Below are positions 24,124 through 38,500 of a DNA stretch of 64,000 nt, piece after piece. Positions within the stretch are counted from its first letter, which is position 1; each line of letters starts with the position of its first letter. The translations under genes were made by a program, and so were the position numbers. Source of the stretch: Ascidia mentula (lineage: Eukaryota > Chordata > Ascidiacea > Phlebobranchia > Ascidiidae); assembly GCA_947561715.1 (NCBI GenBank), contig OX387203.1, positions 17,050,001-17,114,000 of the forward strand, in the 5' to 3' direction. The notes beneath the pieces were generated by a model. The model made no database searches. It was not told the DNA's origin and saw only the letters and a program-made list of their open reading frames with translations.

Positions 24124-27100
24124 ATGGCTGTTGTAAATCAAAGTCGTAATGTAGTTGTTAGATTGTTGTCGTACAGTCGAAGTTTACGAAACGTTCGAAG
24201 TAGTGCCATTCAACTGCGCAATTATTCTGAGTTTGAAAACAACGATAAAAGCGAGTTTGTGTTTGGTCCCGAAGGTAAGCCATCATACTATATAGACTAC
24301 ATTTTACCTGAAAACCACTTCATGGTAAAATCTTTTTGGAATTATCGGCTCGCAAGGATGAAGGATATACACTATTCTTAAAATTGAATTATGTGTTGAT
24401 TGTTTGTCTAGGAACCAGTAAATTATTGCTACCAATAGAAATAACCTTTTTCCTGTAATCAGAGTTTCGGAAACCACACATTGTCCGCACAAACTAATAA
24501 AAAATCCTCCACGCAAATTACAAACTTTACAGTCTGGGTGCCTTCAACTGCTGCATTATTTTGCAAATTAAGAACATTTAATGAAGTTTTCTTATAAGTT
24601 TTTGCAACGTAAATACCATGTTATACCTCTGCAATTATTACTGAAATCATGACATGAATTAACAACAAAGAATGTTCGAAACTAAAAGCTGCAAATGAAA
24701 GCTCGGCACATGCATATTTTTCAGACATTAAGTCACAAATTGAAGCAAATTGTTCATCTAACTTTGCGTTTAATGCTGTTTTTGTTCAGTAAAGACCCCT
24801 TAAAGTTTGAAAAGCCTTGAACTATTGTTTGTTCAACCAACACAAAATAATAATGATAAGTGAAACTTTCATGCATGAAATAGTGAACTGGGTTTCATGT
24901 TTAATGGCTATTTATAAAAAGATTGTTCCGAAATAAGTGAGATTGTTTGTAATAACAACTCTATGTCAAAAGAGAGTTGGTAACATTTGTTACTTTAATA
25001 TTGCAGATACCACAACTGTATGGCCTGATGATCTTATGGGACCATTAAGCCCCCCAGACAAACGATTTCCCCTTCGAGGCAATGTTGGCATTACTCCAAT
25101 AAAAGTTCCATCTAGTTACAAGTATGAATCGATACTAACAGTGAGATTAGGTCGTTTCATGCATAAAAAATTATGAAATTGTGTTATACACTAAAAAAGT
25201 GTTTTGTAAAAACAAATGTAATTTAAATGCATGAAAAACTGGAAATATTCTCAATATATTTTATCATAACAAGTAACACGAAAAGATAAATGGGCCTATG
25301 TAGATTGTTTTCAAGGTCTTCTAAAACCACTATTTTATTGTCAACGGGACAGTATTTTTTGAGACATTTATACTCTATTTATATTTTAGCTAAACATGGT
25401 AAAGGAGCTTAGATGCTGTGTTACATTTGTTGATTAAACATAGAGTTATGGAGTCTGAAGACATTCTTGAAGGTGCAAATCGATGCGATCGCCAACTTGC
25501 TGTTGTGTCGCAACTAATATCTGAGTCGGATGTAAGAAAACATATGGAATGATTTTTTTGATATATTCATGTTCCATTCAACCTAAAACGAATGTTTTGA
25601 ATAAAATTTAAGTTAAAACTTAACAATTTTTAATGAGGGCTCTTTTTTTACAACGTTTGAACTGCATGTTTCAATTTTGCTTCCAGTTTATTGATGAAAG
25701 GGAAAGCACGGTTGTTGAAAGTGGAGACGTAACCGAAACTATTATTCTAAAGTACTTTGAAGGTGCCACTGTGGAACTTGCCATCCAAGACTGCCCAAAA
25801 GTTATTTTCAAAGGTAACCCCTTTTTGGGACTTTATTTTTGCAAAAAAGACTACCACAGAAATGACCTAAATAGATAAAAGCGAGAATAGCATGAACCCT
25901 GATAAAACTTTTTGTCGAGTTCGGTACCCATGTGCAGGTGATTTCCTCACAGAGAATACCGTCTGCTGTAGGATTATTGCCAGCGGCCAAACAAAAAGCC
26001 ATGAAAATAAATCGCTAACTTTCAACAAAGTTAATGAAGATTTAAATAAATTTGTTTTATTTATGGTTTCCGTTACTATGCAGTTATGTCTTTTCAGATA
26101 TTACTTCTATGTTTGTCGAAATGCCAAAGAAAGACGTCACAGTAATTACGATAACACAGAAATCACACAATGACATGTCAACTTGGAGTAAAAATGTTGA
26201 AGACGAACGAGACAAATTGTTGGAAAATGTATGATTTTGTTTCAAATAATTCTGTGTAAAACATCACATTTTAATTACTCGGTTGAAGTTACCTGCACAA
26301 CCATTTTTGCATCATCCAGTCTTAATCAAAATTCCATCTTTGTTTTTAGTTCATAACGACCTCCACAGAGATTTGTCACCTTCTTCGTGCTAATAGTTTC
26401 TGGTGTGATTTTGTCGATCCCTCCTCTGGCCAACCAGTAAGTTTTACAAATATGTTACAAGCCAAATAATAAATACTTGTTATGAGTGAACTGTACGTAT
26501 GGAACATAGTTTTAATGTAGTTATGTTGACATTTATAGGACTAGTTTTGCTGTCATGTCAGTACCATAATATATAACACATGAAACCTTCAAAAGCCCCA
26601 CATTTTTAACATTATGCCTAGTATTTGTTGTTGTAAGTACTTCAGTCAAACTACTGTCACTTTTCAAATAGCGGAGCAGGAACATTTTGTTTTAATATAG
26701 CAGAGATGCGCAAAAAAAAATCATTATGATATAAAAAAATAACAAATGTTAAAAACTATGATTGTTGATATGAAGACCTTTGCTGAAAACTTTTCATCAA
26801 AACTTATACCAAGCTGTAAGGCAGTAATTGCTGAATGTTTATTAAATGTATATGTACAAACATTATTTTGGAAAAAAAGCCACCATTTACTAAGTTTAAG
26901 AATGTAAAGAGCATTTTGTAAATGAGCTACAGACAGGGCCACCATTTCAACCATCAGGTCCCGTCATTCCATCTGTTTACATTTTCTTTTGACATTTTAA
27001 CCAACTTTGTGTTTTAGTTTTTCAGCCAACACACAAACCACACATTGTTCGAGACAGACGATCGTTACAACCACCTTGGGTTCCAAGTTGACGATTTGGG

Positions 27101-27221
27101 CTGTTGTAAAGTGATCACGCATAAAAAGTGGGGTCCCCACATTTTTGTTGGCAGCATTTTCACAAGTGTAAAGAAGGACCACCCTGTGTTAGAAAAACTC
27201 CTGCTCAGCTCAAAAGTTTAG
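24124..27221 (+). CDS. MMADHC: Cobalamin trafficking protein CblD (MMADHC)
   Basis: Seven coding exons: 24124-24274, 25007-25150, 25446-25531, 25687-25813, 26098-26228, 26350-26436, 27018-27221. About 309 aa; human MMADHC is 296. CblD takes cob(II)alamin from the CblC protein and directs it to cytosolic methionine synthase or mitochondrial methylmalonyl-CoA mutase. Recognised by the conserved C-terminal half: [44 protein letters not shown] and HIFVGSIFT, plus [17 protein letters not shown] near the N terminus. The first 35 residues are basic and lack acids, like a mitochondrial presequence. The 24124 start was chosen because a splice acceptor ends 5 nt before it; an in-frame upstream ATG (24067) lies in the presumed outron or intron. 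The exon 2/3 junction is the weak point: the better-looking donor after 25140 breaks the frame, while 25150 (G|GTCGTT) with acceptor 25445 keeps it. Confidence 0.9.
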
Positions 27222-27400
27222 TCCATTTTTTCATTCTATGCAAACTCGGAGCTTTGTTCTTCTTTAATGCCATGCTTCTGTTTCACATATCTGCTGAGTG
27301 TTTTTATAGTAAAAAGCTCCATCGGAATGTTGTGTAAGCATTTTTACTGTGATACAACCACATTGTCTTGTTATTTGTGTCGTCTGTGGCAACGCATTGA

Positions 27401-27406
27401 AATAAA
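27401..27406 (+). terminator. Poly(A) signal AATAAA of MMADHC
   Basis: AATAAA 180 bp past the stop codon, the first on the + strand after the gene. Confidence 0.5.
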
Positions 27407-27479
27407 TGATAACCAAGCTTCGAGCACAACATAAAAGTATTTTGTGTTAAAACCTGACAAGACAGAATTTCACCACTAG

Positions 27480-27640
27480 GGTCCTTACTTGGCGATCACA
27501 GCTATCAGATCATTAGGTTTACTGGCAACGCAGCCCAGCTTGAATAGCCAATTTTATATTTCCGGACAAGTCAAACGAGTTCTCAAAAACCCGGTCCAGA
27601 GCTCTACAGACTGAGCTACAGTAGCCCAGTGGCTGCAGGT
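27480..27640 (-). repeat. tRNA-derived SINE-like fragment
   Basis: A tRNA-like 5' half with intact A-box/D-stem (GCTC...GAGC) on the minus strand, next to a 27-bp block shared with the SINE at 14.4 kb (26 of 27 positions). No B-box on this copy, so it is truncated. Confidence 0.5.
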
Positions 27641-27723
27641 GGTATATTGTGGTCAAGACACTCTGACACAATTTGTCACAATAGTTTTGCACAGATATTG
27701 ACATCAGTCTGTGTTAAAAAGTA

Positions 27724-27729
27724 TTTATT
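27724..27729 (-). terminator. Poly(A) signal AATAAA of GTPBP10
   Basis: TTTATT on the + strand, 42 bp past the GTPBP10 stop. Confidence 0.5.
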
Positions 27730-27770
27730 TTTTGAAAAAAAAGAAAAACGCGCACATTTATATGTCAAGG

Positions 27771-30700
27771 TCATAAAATCAGTTTTCTTTCATTTGAATT
27801 TGATTCCAATGTGGGAATTTTTGCATCCTCGCCTTCTTCTAACTTCAAGTTTTCATCCATAGATGGCGTAAGTTCGTCAATAATTTCCCTTATTCGTGAT
27901 TTTACTTCCTCAGTTCCCGACTTTTCAATGGCAGATATTGGAATAATTTCTTTAAAGTTTGGTTTTTCCTCTGGAATCAAACTGTCGGGAATAGTGTGTA
28001 GATTTGCTGCATGCAAAAAAGTTTTGTCGTAGGGTTGGGGCAAAAAGTTACTGGCTTTGAATTTTACATTTGTTGGCAACTTCACTACACACAAATAAAA
28101 ACCTTTTTTGCCATACTATTTACAACAAAAATTTCATCAGGCATATTTTGCTATTAAACGAAATAATTATTGTTAGTTTTGTTAATTTCTCTAAGAGTCA
28201 AAATAAAAAACATCATTGTCTACATGGTTTTGCAAGCATGGATATTTAATTTCTGCAATCTAAAATCAGTCAGCTTTCTCATTCAAAACAAATATATTTC
28301 ACTAAAATAAGCTTCGCCAGTGTCTAAAAAAACAGAAATTTGGAAAATGATGTCCAGAATCAATTAAAGAGAATATATTTGTTGCCAGTTGGTTATTTTG
28401 TTGTACTGTTTTCACTGGTAACTTAACTAAATGTATTTTAGAGCTTTTGCAATGTACAGCCTGCAAGGTATTCTAGTTGCTCTTAAAGAACTTACATCCA
28501 TAGTTATTCATCTGGTTTTGAAACTCTTCAAAAAGTTCATTTGAGTTTTCGCTGTCCATTTTGTTTATTGCAAGAATCATGTCTTTTTTCAATACGGAAT
28601 CGTCGTAGAGCTCAAGCTCCTAAAAAAAACAACATTTAACTCAAATTATAAAGGTATCTACACCAAAACACTTTTACCTTGGTCAGAAGTAGAATAGTTT
28701 CAAAGGCAGTTCTGAATTTGCTTTCCATCGATAACTGGAAGCCGTTGATATCAACAACAAAAAGAATCATGTGGTTTCTTTCAATATGTTTGAGAAAGTT
28801 GTGGCCTCTTCCCTGTGAAATTATTTCACAAAAATTATGTTACACATTTGTGAGCTACAATCTGTTTCCTTAATTTTGCCAAAATCTTGCCCTCTACTGG
28901 GCACAGTCTTTTTACCAGCGATACTAATTCATTTATGATTTCAGAAATTAATATTTGAACTGCAATGTTTAAGATTGATTTGAGGAAAATTGTTTAAAAT
29001 ATACACAATTTACTGTTGACAGGTTAGTTAATGGTACAAAACTTTGTATTGTAGTCAAAGCTTTCTTGTTGCTTTTGAGAATATAAAAAAAATCTTTTGA
29101 TTCCAGGTGAGCAATTATTTGTTGTCACCAAACCTTGTTCATAAAAGCACCCTCGATTAGTCCAGGCAAATCAGCCAACTGAATTTTTCGAAAATCATCA
29201 TATTCCATTACTCCAATTTCCGGATTTAAAGTTGTAACTACATAATAAAGAAAGCAATTGTTGCAACACAGTATTCGTAAAATGTCTGACAAAAACTATT
29301 TTTTTATTGAAAGTTTAAAAATAATAACATTTTACTCTTAACACTGTTACTGATAATTTGGAATTGTTAACTTTAGAATTCATAAATGAACATAAAACAA
29401 ACAGAAAATTAAAACATTTTGGTAATACTTACAAGGGTAGTTCGCTATTTTTGGAGTTGCATTCGACAAAGCTGCAAGCAAAGTTGATTTTCCAGCATTA
29501 GGAAATCTGAAATAGAGAATTTTTAAGAAGGTATAAATAAGCAAGAGCAATGTTTCTAATAATGTTTACACAAATTTTGTTGTTTTCAAATAAATGACAG
29601 TGTCTAGTCTTTTCTAGTTGTTAAATGCTAAACCAGTTGTTCAGTAATGTAAAGCTCAGGTTGGTAAAATGTTTTGTAGGTGTCTGCAGACTTGTTACAA
29701 AAAGGGGTCCAGGATTTAAAAAAAAGTTGTGAACATCACTTAATGCGTCACAAGTAACCACGACAAGTTACAATTCCAATTCTTTCTTTTGCGAATTCGT
29801 TTTGGGAAATTCGGGTTATTCAAACAATATGTAGCTCACCCAACAAATCCAACATCAGCAATTGCTTTCAAGTCAAGAAACAAGTTTCTTCGTTTCCCCT
29901 TTGCTGGAATGTAACGATTATGTGCAGAAGCCCCTGAGCCTCCAGAAGCAACCAGAAGTTTGTCATTTGGTTTCATAATTTCACCTACAATAGTACACAG
30001 TTGGTGGTAGCTTTATATCATGTGAGCTGTTCCTGGATTTTTTCGCTTAAAATACATAGCAAATATTAGCGCTATATAAGTATTACCAATTATTCTTTTG
30101 GCATCCGCGTCAACGATGGTCACACCCAGGGGCACTGGCACAAATATGCTTGCTCCTTTTAATCCAAATAAATGTTTGCGACTGAAAAAAAGTTTTTAAA
30201 TGAAATATATTTCTTATGGCCTAAAGCAGGTCTCGATAACTCCTGGCAAAGTGATTATTCTTGGTAAACCAAATGATTTTACAAGTTCACCCTGCAATAC
30301 TTTGCCATATGTTCAAAATTGCATGGAGCAGAAAGAAAGAGCAAAATGAGCGTAAATGTCTGGGCATTGCTTGAAATTATGTTTTATAAGCATTTAGGTT
30401 GGCAGGCAAAGCATATGTTGATATAATATGACACAATAAATTCCAAAGAAAAAAACCTGCCTTCAGCAAAAAATTTCATCAAATTATCTTTTCATACAAA
30501 TCTTGATACACAAGTGATAATTTCCAAAATACAAACTTTCCAGCTACATAATAAGCCCTTGGTTTGCAAACGATTTGCTCTAAATTTACAACATGACAAG
30601 TGTGTTAGAGAAGGGCAATAGTTTGTGGCAATACGCACACTTACCTGCTGGTTTGTCCTACATCCGCTACAAATCGTTGCGAAGGAAACTGCTTTTTCAT

Positions 30701-31500
30701 GTCGTTTAAAGTTTTGTTGCTGTCTTTTGCTGCCACAACATAAACATCTCCTCCTTTTCCACCAAAACCTCCCAGACTGGGAATCCCATTTCCTCCAGTT
30801 CCACCTCGGACATAAATTCGAAGCTTGTCACTGAATTTTCTGTTGTACTATAAAAGTTGTTTGAAGTTCATATGTTTGATTGGAAAGAATAATGTAATTT
30901 TGCAGTTCCACAATTTTATCGGAAAGTTAATAATTTGTGTAGATTGATTTTCTTTTGGCGATTGTTCATTGTGCGGACAAACTGCATTTGTTTTTAGACA
31001 GATTATCAATCAGAAAAATGCTCATGAAGGATATAATATGCCTATTAGCTAGATTAGAAAAACTATTAAATTTGGAGGATTTATCCTCATGCAAAAATTT
31101 GATTGTGCAATAAAATTAGCTCATGCATTAACATACACAAAAACGTTGCGATCGTCCGCACAATTAACAATCGGGAAAACATGCTGTGCAAATAACAAAC
31201 TTTCCAATGTGGAGGATACCTACCAGCTAGATCAAATGTTATGTATGGAGGGTTCTTTTTATTCAAGCTTTTTAATCAGTTATACTCTTGACGAAATATA
31301 TTTAATTTTTGTTATTGTTCAGTGCACACAAATACCCTGTGAATTTATTGCTATAAATACAATTAAGCAACGTTAAATAAAAAAAAGGCTTGGCTATTTT
31401 ATAACAGTAATAAAGTTTATTATTTGTCATACTTTAGAAAACAGCGAATTTTGATATTCCCACTTACGTTTCTAAATATGGAAAGCGTTAGTTGAACCAT
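27771..31500 (-). CDS. GTPBP10: Obg-family GTPase GTPBP10
   Basis: Nine exons: 31500-31468, 30847-30645, 30181-30087, 29984-29840, 29506-29433, 29237-29134, 28812-28678, 28619-28496, 28084-27771. The product is 408 aa (human 387). Obg GTPases act in ribosome assembly; GTPBP10 in animals works on the mitochondrial large subunit (family knowledge). Seen: a glycine-rich Obg fold starting [15 protein letters not shown] then [14 protein letters not shown]; the P-loop GFPNAGKST at 159-167; G3 DLPGLIEGA from 206; G4 NKMD at 282-285; and G5-like IIPISAIE in the last exon. The 11-codon first exon ([11 protein letters not shown]) was chosen because its GTAAGT donor and phase fit exon 2 and it aligns with the short basic N terminus of the family. 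The C-terminal tail is acidic and poorly conserved. Divergent from UVRAG with 1 kb between starts. Confidence 0.93.
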
Positions 31501-32510
31501 GATTCCAAAGTCGTGGAAATCTTTAAATAACAATGACCCCAAACATGGAGAAATACTGAAACATCCGCAAAACAAAAAATGTCAAATCCTTTTTGTAAAT
31601 CCCTGTTTTGTTTTTAACATGTGTTTATGGATACGCATGAGTAATTTATACATGCATGATTGCCTTCGCGTATTGCTCAATAAACCCTTTTTACAATAAG
31701 GATCAAAGACATTTTTGCATATTGAGCTCTTCGAAATTTTGTCATATATCACAACGCAACTAAACTAAAACATCTTAGGAGCCCCAAAACCTAAGTTTGC
31801 AGGGATTATTTTGACGCTTTAACGCACTGGAAAAATAATAAGCGTCAATAAACTTGTTCTAACGTATACGAACAACCACGCGCACCATAAGTTTGAAATG
31901 TTTTCGTATTTATTTACATGAAAACCTGTTATGAAGTTTCCTTTGACAATTATCTTACGAATGTGAGTTGGTGAATATGTATTGGAAGTTGGCGTCCCCC
32001 GATATTGATATTCATCATTTCTGTGATAATAAAAAAAGGAACATATCTGTTTTCGTACTGTTTAAAACAACCTATATACAAACACATGCTAAATTATGCG
32101 TATCAGCGATGCAGGAAAAAAGTTCTGGTTTCAGCCGAATATTTCTGCAAACCATCCCTAATTAGGAACACCCAAAGAAAAGGTGGCGGTGGACAAGACC
32201 CCGTTGAAATATGCTAAAAATTGTGGTCTAACTATTTGTGTTTGACAAATATGTTCGGGAATCTGCTTTAACAACAGTTTGCCCGAAAAATAATGTTTCT
32301 CTGTCCCGGTATTTCGTATGAGCGAAAGGTATTTTCCAGTCAATGTCGGACATACACTGTTTATATTTCTTCATGGAAGTAGTATTTGTACATTTAGTTG
32401 GCAAACTTGTGCCTTAGAACGCTTGAACATAGACGTAAAGTAGAATATAATGCTGTTCTATGGTAGAATGTGACACAATTAATCTGTAAATCTACTTCGT
32501 TTACCATGAG
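31501..32510. promoter_or_regulatory. Divergent intergenic region GTPBP10 / UVRAG
   Basis: 1,010 bp between two divergent starts, so it should hold both promoters. No TATA box in a convincing position and no repeat were seen. The UVRAG ATG is preceded directly by an AG at the end of a partly pyrimidine-rich stretch (32491-32510), a possible splice acceptor. Confidence 0.4.
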
Positions 32511-35500
32511 ATGATGAAACAAACTGACGATGAAGTCGGAATTTTATTTCAAGCCACAAATCCTACACCTTGTGTTCTACAACAGGTTTGAATTTCAGTT
32601 CAATTTTTTGTGCCAGAGATGTTGTTAAATAAATACAAGCCTCGCCAACAATTTCTTGTGTTCTGGTTTGTATATGCCTAAATGGAAAGAGTGATGTATG
32701 CAGAGGATTTATTTCAAAAATTTTATTAGCAATCTGTGCAAAAAAATAGCTGATGTATTGACATAAAAAAATGTCAGTTTTTTTGTGCAATTAACGTTTT
32801 TGCTAAATAAAACCTTCCATGCAAATTACAAACTTTCTAATTTATAATCATCAACTTAACAATGCTTTTCTTGCAGAGAAGAGTTCGTGACATAACGTCC
32901 ATTGCTATTCGCAACCTCACGATATCATTACGTTCCTTCTCTGAAGATGAAACCAATGATGACTCCAACAACCATGAAGTTTATATTTATTTTTCGCTCC
33001 ACATCCAAAGAAGCATTTCCGGACTCGGTAGCCCGTGCGACGGTAAAGAAATATTCATTTTTACTAAAAATATGTATAAATGTTCAATTTAGCGTCTGTT
33101 GTTTTAACACCGATTGATTACAATGACGTTATCTTTGCAGGAACCGTTTTTAAAAGTGAGAAGCTGAAGTACACGAGCAACCCAACATGGAGTGGGTTCA
33201 AGATTCCAGCGGAAAACTCAAATGCATCAGGTCTAAACACAATCTTTTTAAAATCTTTTTAAAAAGTGTTTTTTAAATAAGTAAAGAATTTTGTCACAAT
33301 CTAATCATTTGTTGTTGTTGGTCACGAACTTAAAAAAAATTTTGTGTTAAACCCAATTGCTGCTTTAATGCTGGACATTTACAATTTTGCTTTGTGTGCC
33401 AATTAACTAGTTGCTACAAATGCTCAATATATTATCAGTTCGGGGCTCGGGCAGGTAGTAACTGTAATTGAAAAGTTTGGTGTTGATTATTCAGATATCA
33501 CTGTACGTTTATGGATTGAGCAGAATGGATCGTCTTTGCCAGCTCTGCAGTATGACATAACTCTCTCCCAGCTAATCTATGTCGGTAACACGGTAATTAT
33601 TCTTTTCTAGAGATAAATGTTAAAGAATTATGTTTGTTGGCATGGATGCCAGTTTAAAATGATTCTGTTACTTTAAACCTGACATTATATTCCGTGTCTT
33701 ACAAGTTTTAATGAAATACTCAGATCATTTCTTTATCATAAACATTTTTAAAATAAAAATTTTGTATTTTCACCTAATTTACTTTCTACAAAAAAACACA
33801 ATATTTTTCAGCTCTTTGACGACAAACTTGTTTTTCATTCCAACACTGTGGTGGTCCGGATCAATGGATGGTTTTACACAAGTCAAATGTCATTAAATGT
33901 TGGCGAAGACTTTAAAGCTTCTATATTTTCAATGGCAGATTTTGTGGATGTTCGTAACTCGTACTCATTATCTGCATTCAAACAGTAAATTATTAACTCG
34001 TTTATTTCACTTAGCATGTGGAATCACTTTCCTTTTGTTGCAGAATTCTTTTACATCAAGAAATGATTTCCAAAAAGAAAAAATCTTTATATGAAGCAAG
34101 GAATATTATTGAACAACGCAGAAAGTTAAAAGCACCTGCAACCAGCCTGGTATGTTAAGATTCATTGTAATATTCCAAATTACATAAAAGAAGCATTTTT
34201 TAAGTGCCATTAAATTTATTAGCAGTGATTATTTTCATGCTCTTTTATTAACAATCCTGCAATTTGACAGCAAACATGTGAAACCTAAAATTGATTTTGC
34301 AGAAAATTAAGTTGGAAAATCTTCAAAACAAAATAAACCATCTTCGACAACTGCTGGACCGCGAAAGTAAAATGCAAGTCTTGGAAAACCAAGCGGCAGA
34401 GAAAAAGAAAACACAACTAAACAACCTAAGTAAGTTCAATTCCACCATACATGCTTGCTTACTCTAACTAAACAAAAATTAATGTTAGAATTGGAGCTTA
34501 CCGTGAAACAAGATGAGTTAGAAGTTGATAGACAGAAGCATCGTGAAGCATACGATTCTTACATCGCGACACGAGAAAAGATTGCACTTTCCGGAACACA
34601 GCTCGGAAATAGAAGAAAAACAATTTTGTCGGAGCTTTCACAAATTTTTCCAATTTCTAAAGTCGTAAAAATTAAGTGAGTGAAATGTTTAAAAAAAAAA
34701 TTGATGTGTTTTGTTAATTTTTGATTTGTAAATGTTTAAAATATTTTAACTCTCCAGAACTGAAAATGCTTCAGATCTCTATTCTATATGCGGTGCAATT
34801 CTTCCTGACGCAGAACATCTAAGCAGTGAGTTTCAATTTGATTTCTATTGTATTTTATTTTGCTATGTTGATAAGCTAGACCCTTTAGTTATGAATTTAG
34901 TTAATTTTACCTAAATGTTGTCTTTCCATCTCATAATTAAAGGACTTTTTTGATTCCTCACAAGCCACAAATGAATAACTTTTAGGTCGAGATGACCAAC
35001 AAACGTCAGTCGCGCTTGACTTCACAGCTCAGCTTCTGTCTATGATGTCACAATTTTTACTGATTCCTCTCCGTTACCCGCTCACCCACAAGAGGGCGCA
35101 CCTCATGATATTGGACCATGTCACTGAAAAACTCAGTGAAAAAGAACGATTGTAAGAATTCATCATTTGTTGTTTTAAAAACATGCGTAAATTTATTAAG
35201 TGCAACAGACAAGAGCAAAAGGTGTCACCCTATTTGGATGATGTTTGTTAAAATTGCTCAGCTAATATTGTAATGTGGCGTCTTCTGTTGGAATAAGATA
35301 ACTGCTATATATCACTTACAAAGTACTACTATATGAATTAAGTGCTGTTCCAATGTCTTCCATGCACAATTTTTTTTAATACTGTTAGATATTTTCTAGG
35401 ATTTATGCTCACTTAAAAAAGTGCCACATGTTCTAAGGCGCCCATGCAAGAAAAAGCAAAAGTTGCAAAATAATGAAAAAATTACTTTTGCAATTTACAA

Positions 35501-38500
35501 AAATCTTGTTAAGGAAATGACATTTCCTTTATCTGTTTTAATGAACAAATTAGTGGGGTTGCTGCATGTTTGTGAACATCAAACTCCGTAAATAACAGAA
35601 CAATTTTTTGTAGGTTTCCGTTGTTCGTCAAAGGAAGCAAAGATCGTTTTCTATTCGAATACGGCGTTTTTCTGCTCAACAAAAATGTGGCACAGTTGCG
35701 TTATTATTTTGGTATGGGCACATCTGACCTTCGATTGACCTTGAAAAACATTCATTCTCTATTGGTGGAAAGGTTAGGGGCAAAATCCATGTGAGTAGTT
35801 GGTTGTTGTTGTGTGAAAAAATAAGAGTATTTAAATCTAAAAAAAAATGTTATTATTTTTGTTTACTGTGGCAAAGACATTTTCCAATGCGTAGCCACTG
35901 TTGATAGACAGATTATCAGCACAAAAGGCCCTTTTGGGCAATAATTTTGGGCAATAATTTATATGTTTTTGCATTTATCAACCTGTTATGTGCACATTTC
36001 TTCATATTATGTACATCCTGATGGAAGTTGTTCTATAACAATAACATTGTAGAGTGAAATAAATTTTATCGCCAGAAGAGCCCTTTGCATTATAAAGACA
36101 TTTTCTGATTAATTAAACTCATTTGACGTTATGTTTGTTAGAAGTTTAGGAACTTTAATGTAAAGTAGTTTTGTTTGCATGGAAATTGTATCCCACTATT
36201 GTTCGCTGTATAAACCATATGGAGGGGCTCGTCTCAGGAAATGTAAATTGTTTGCAATGGTTTGTTTCCCGCTGGATGTGACGAAGTAAATTGTTAAAAG
36301 TCTTGTTTGAAACTACAGCACATTAATAGAATGCTGCAATTAAACCAACACAAATTGTGCTACAAATTTAAACTTGGTTTAGATTTTCAGTTTTAAATTT
36401 TTTAAAACTTTTTGCAGATTTTTACACAAACAAGCTGTTTATTAACAGATTCCAAATTAACTGATAGATAGAATGTACAACTAAAAATACTGTAGTTTTT
36501 GTACATGTGCTTATTTACCTTCATATCATAAACAGTTGTGCTTCAATTAGTAAACAAGATGGTCTCAGCATTGTGTTGTCACAATGCATGTTGTTGATAT
36601 TACTGGACACCCACACATGTAATTGTTTAAACAAAGAACCTGTTACGAACACTCATAAAAATTTAAAAAAATGCTTCTATATTTACAACTGTACAAATAT
36701 ATCAAACAAAATCATGACGTTTTAAACTTGCTTGTGTTCAATCTGTTGCATTTAACGATCTGGTTTAAATTTTGACTTGTCTACTTCAAATTTGTTGCCA
36801 ACTTAAAGCATGTCAATATGAGCGGGCTTTTGCATGATTTTTTGTTAATCCTAATCTAACATTCCAGATTTCACTCCAACCCAATCACGGTCACTGGAGG
36901 GCAGCACATACCGCAGCTACTAGGAGCGACGAGCAACTCCACAACTGAAAGTACAAATTTTATTTAATATTTTTTACTTTGTGTGTAAAAACTACAAAAT
37001 CATCAATCAAATTCCAGGTTTTCGTCATAAATTGTAGCTGTAATGTTGTTGTTATATCATAATTATATCAACTTATAAGATAACATTATACGCACTTAGT
37101 CTGTCTCCAATACGGCCAGGGGAATACATCTATTAATGTTTCAGTGCATTTTCTCATGTAAATATTTCCATTAGATGGAAGTCTGTCTCTTGCTCCCCAC
37201 ATCTTGCCTTCATTGAAAGCTCCCGACACCCCCAAACATCAATTAATTAAAATCAAATCTAAAGAAGCGTCGCCAAGAAAGGTTTTGCAAGTAAGTTATA
37301 ATCTTTACTTGTACAAGAACTAGTTGCAATCCGATACAAAGTCTTTGTTCACCACAAGACTTTTTAAATTTTATCTTTAAAGTTAAATTCCCAAGTATTC
37401 ACCTTTAAGTAAAGGTAATAAGACTAAGGTTCTATTGAAACAAGATGTTTTTTACATCATTTTGTTGTTTTGTTTTACTTTAAAGGAACTGAGAGTATCC
37501 ACAGGGCGAAATATGTGTTCCTCAAAATGCCTGGCTCATCCTGTTGATAAAAGCTAGTGCTTTTATGCATATAACTAGTGAAAAATTTTTTTTGTTTGTT
37601 GTTCACGTAGAGAAGATCGACTCTTTCACAGGGTGTAGATATTTGACACCGGGTCTGTGTCGTGAGGGTGATTTATACTTTTGAACCTGCAAAGATCAGT
37701 CAGAAATTAAAACGTGGTCAATTTCACACCCTTGCAAGTGGCAAAAACTATCCTAAAGCATTTCCACAACCAGCATCGATAAATCTTTCAATAATTTATG
37801 TTGTCTTGTTAAGCGTGTGGAACATCGAAACACGGAATTATCCTCGCTTCGCGGTGAACTGTTTGGCACAGGGAATCCCCAACCAACTGCCACCCCAGCA
37901 GAAAAATCTCTTGAACTTTTTGTCGGTCGAAGTGAAATGGACAAGGAGACTTCCGTCATTGATTACAGGGTAAGTTGTGGTTGAGGATTTTGTCTGTGAA
38001 AAAAACTATGACATATTTGGTCAAAGTTTCTGCATTCTGCTTGCATTAAATGAACTTTTTTTACAAAAAAAACTTCTTAAATTGTTTGTTTGATAAGAAG
38101 CAGTTTTTAAGTAAAGTTTTAAGTTGAACTTAACAAATTGATCATACTTGCACCAGGTCTGATTGTGTGAATATTATACATTTCACACAGTAAATGATCA
38201 GCAAGCACTCATTGCTTCAAACACACAATGCAATAAACAACTTTTGTTTTTAATTTGAGAGAATAAAAAAAATGTAAGATTATCTGGTGGTTGTCTGTTT
38301 GAACTTTCACAAAACCATCTTCTTACCATTGAAGTTGATGAACTTTAAACCTTTTTCCTTTTCTTAGTCGGATATCAACAAGGATTCCATCGACTCGATT
38401 GCGTCCAATGACAAACCTCATCGATCTCTCACGGGATTGGAGGAAATTGACCAATCAAAAACCCCCAAATCCGAAACGCGCTCAGCCAAGCAAAAGCACG

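Larger units (their letters stand above)
27222..27770. other. 3' intergenic stretch with SINE-like fragment
   Basis: Between the convergent MMADHC and GTPBP10 genes. Positions 27480-27506 repeat the SINE block at 14441-14467. On the minus strand, about 27640-27585, there is a tRNA 5' half (TAGCTCAGTCTGTAGAGC, A-box and D-stem intact). Both poly(A) signals lie here. Confidence 0.5.

Noticed and set aside
37662..37973. Single 103-codon frame overlapping UVRAG exon 15
   Set aside because: A different frame (37814-37969) matches the phases of the neighbouring UVRAG exons.
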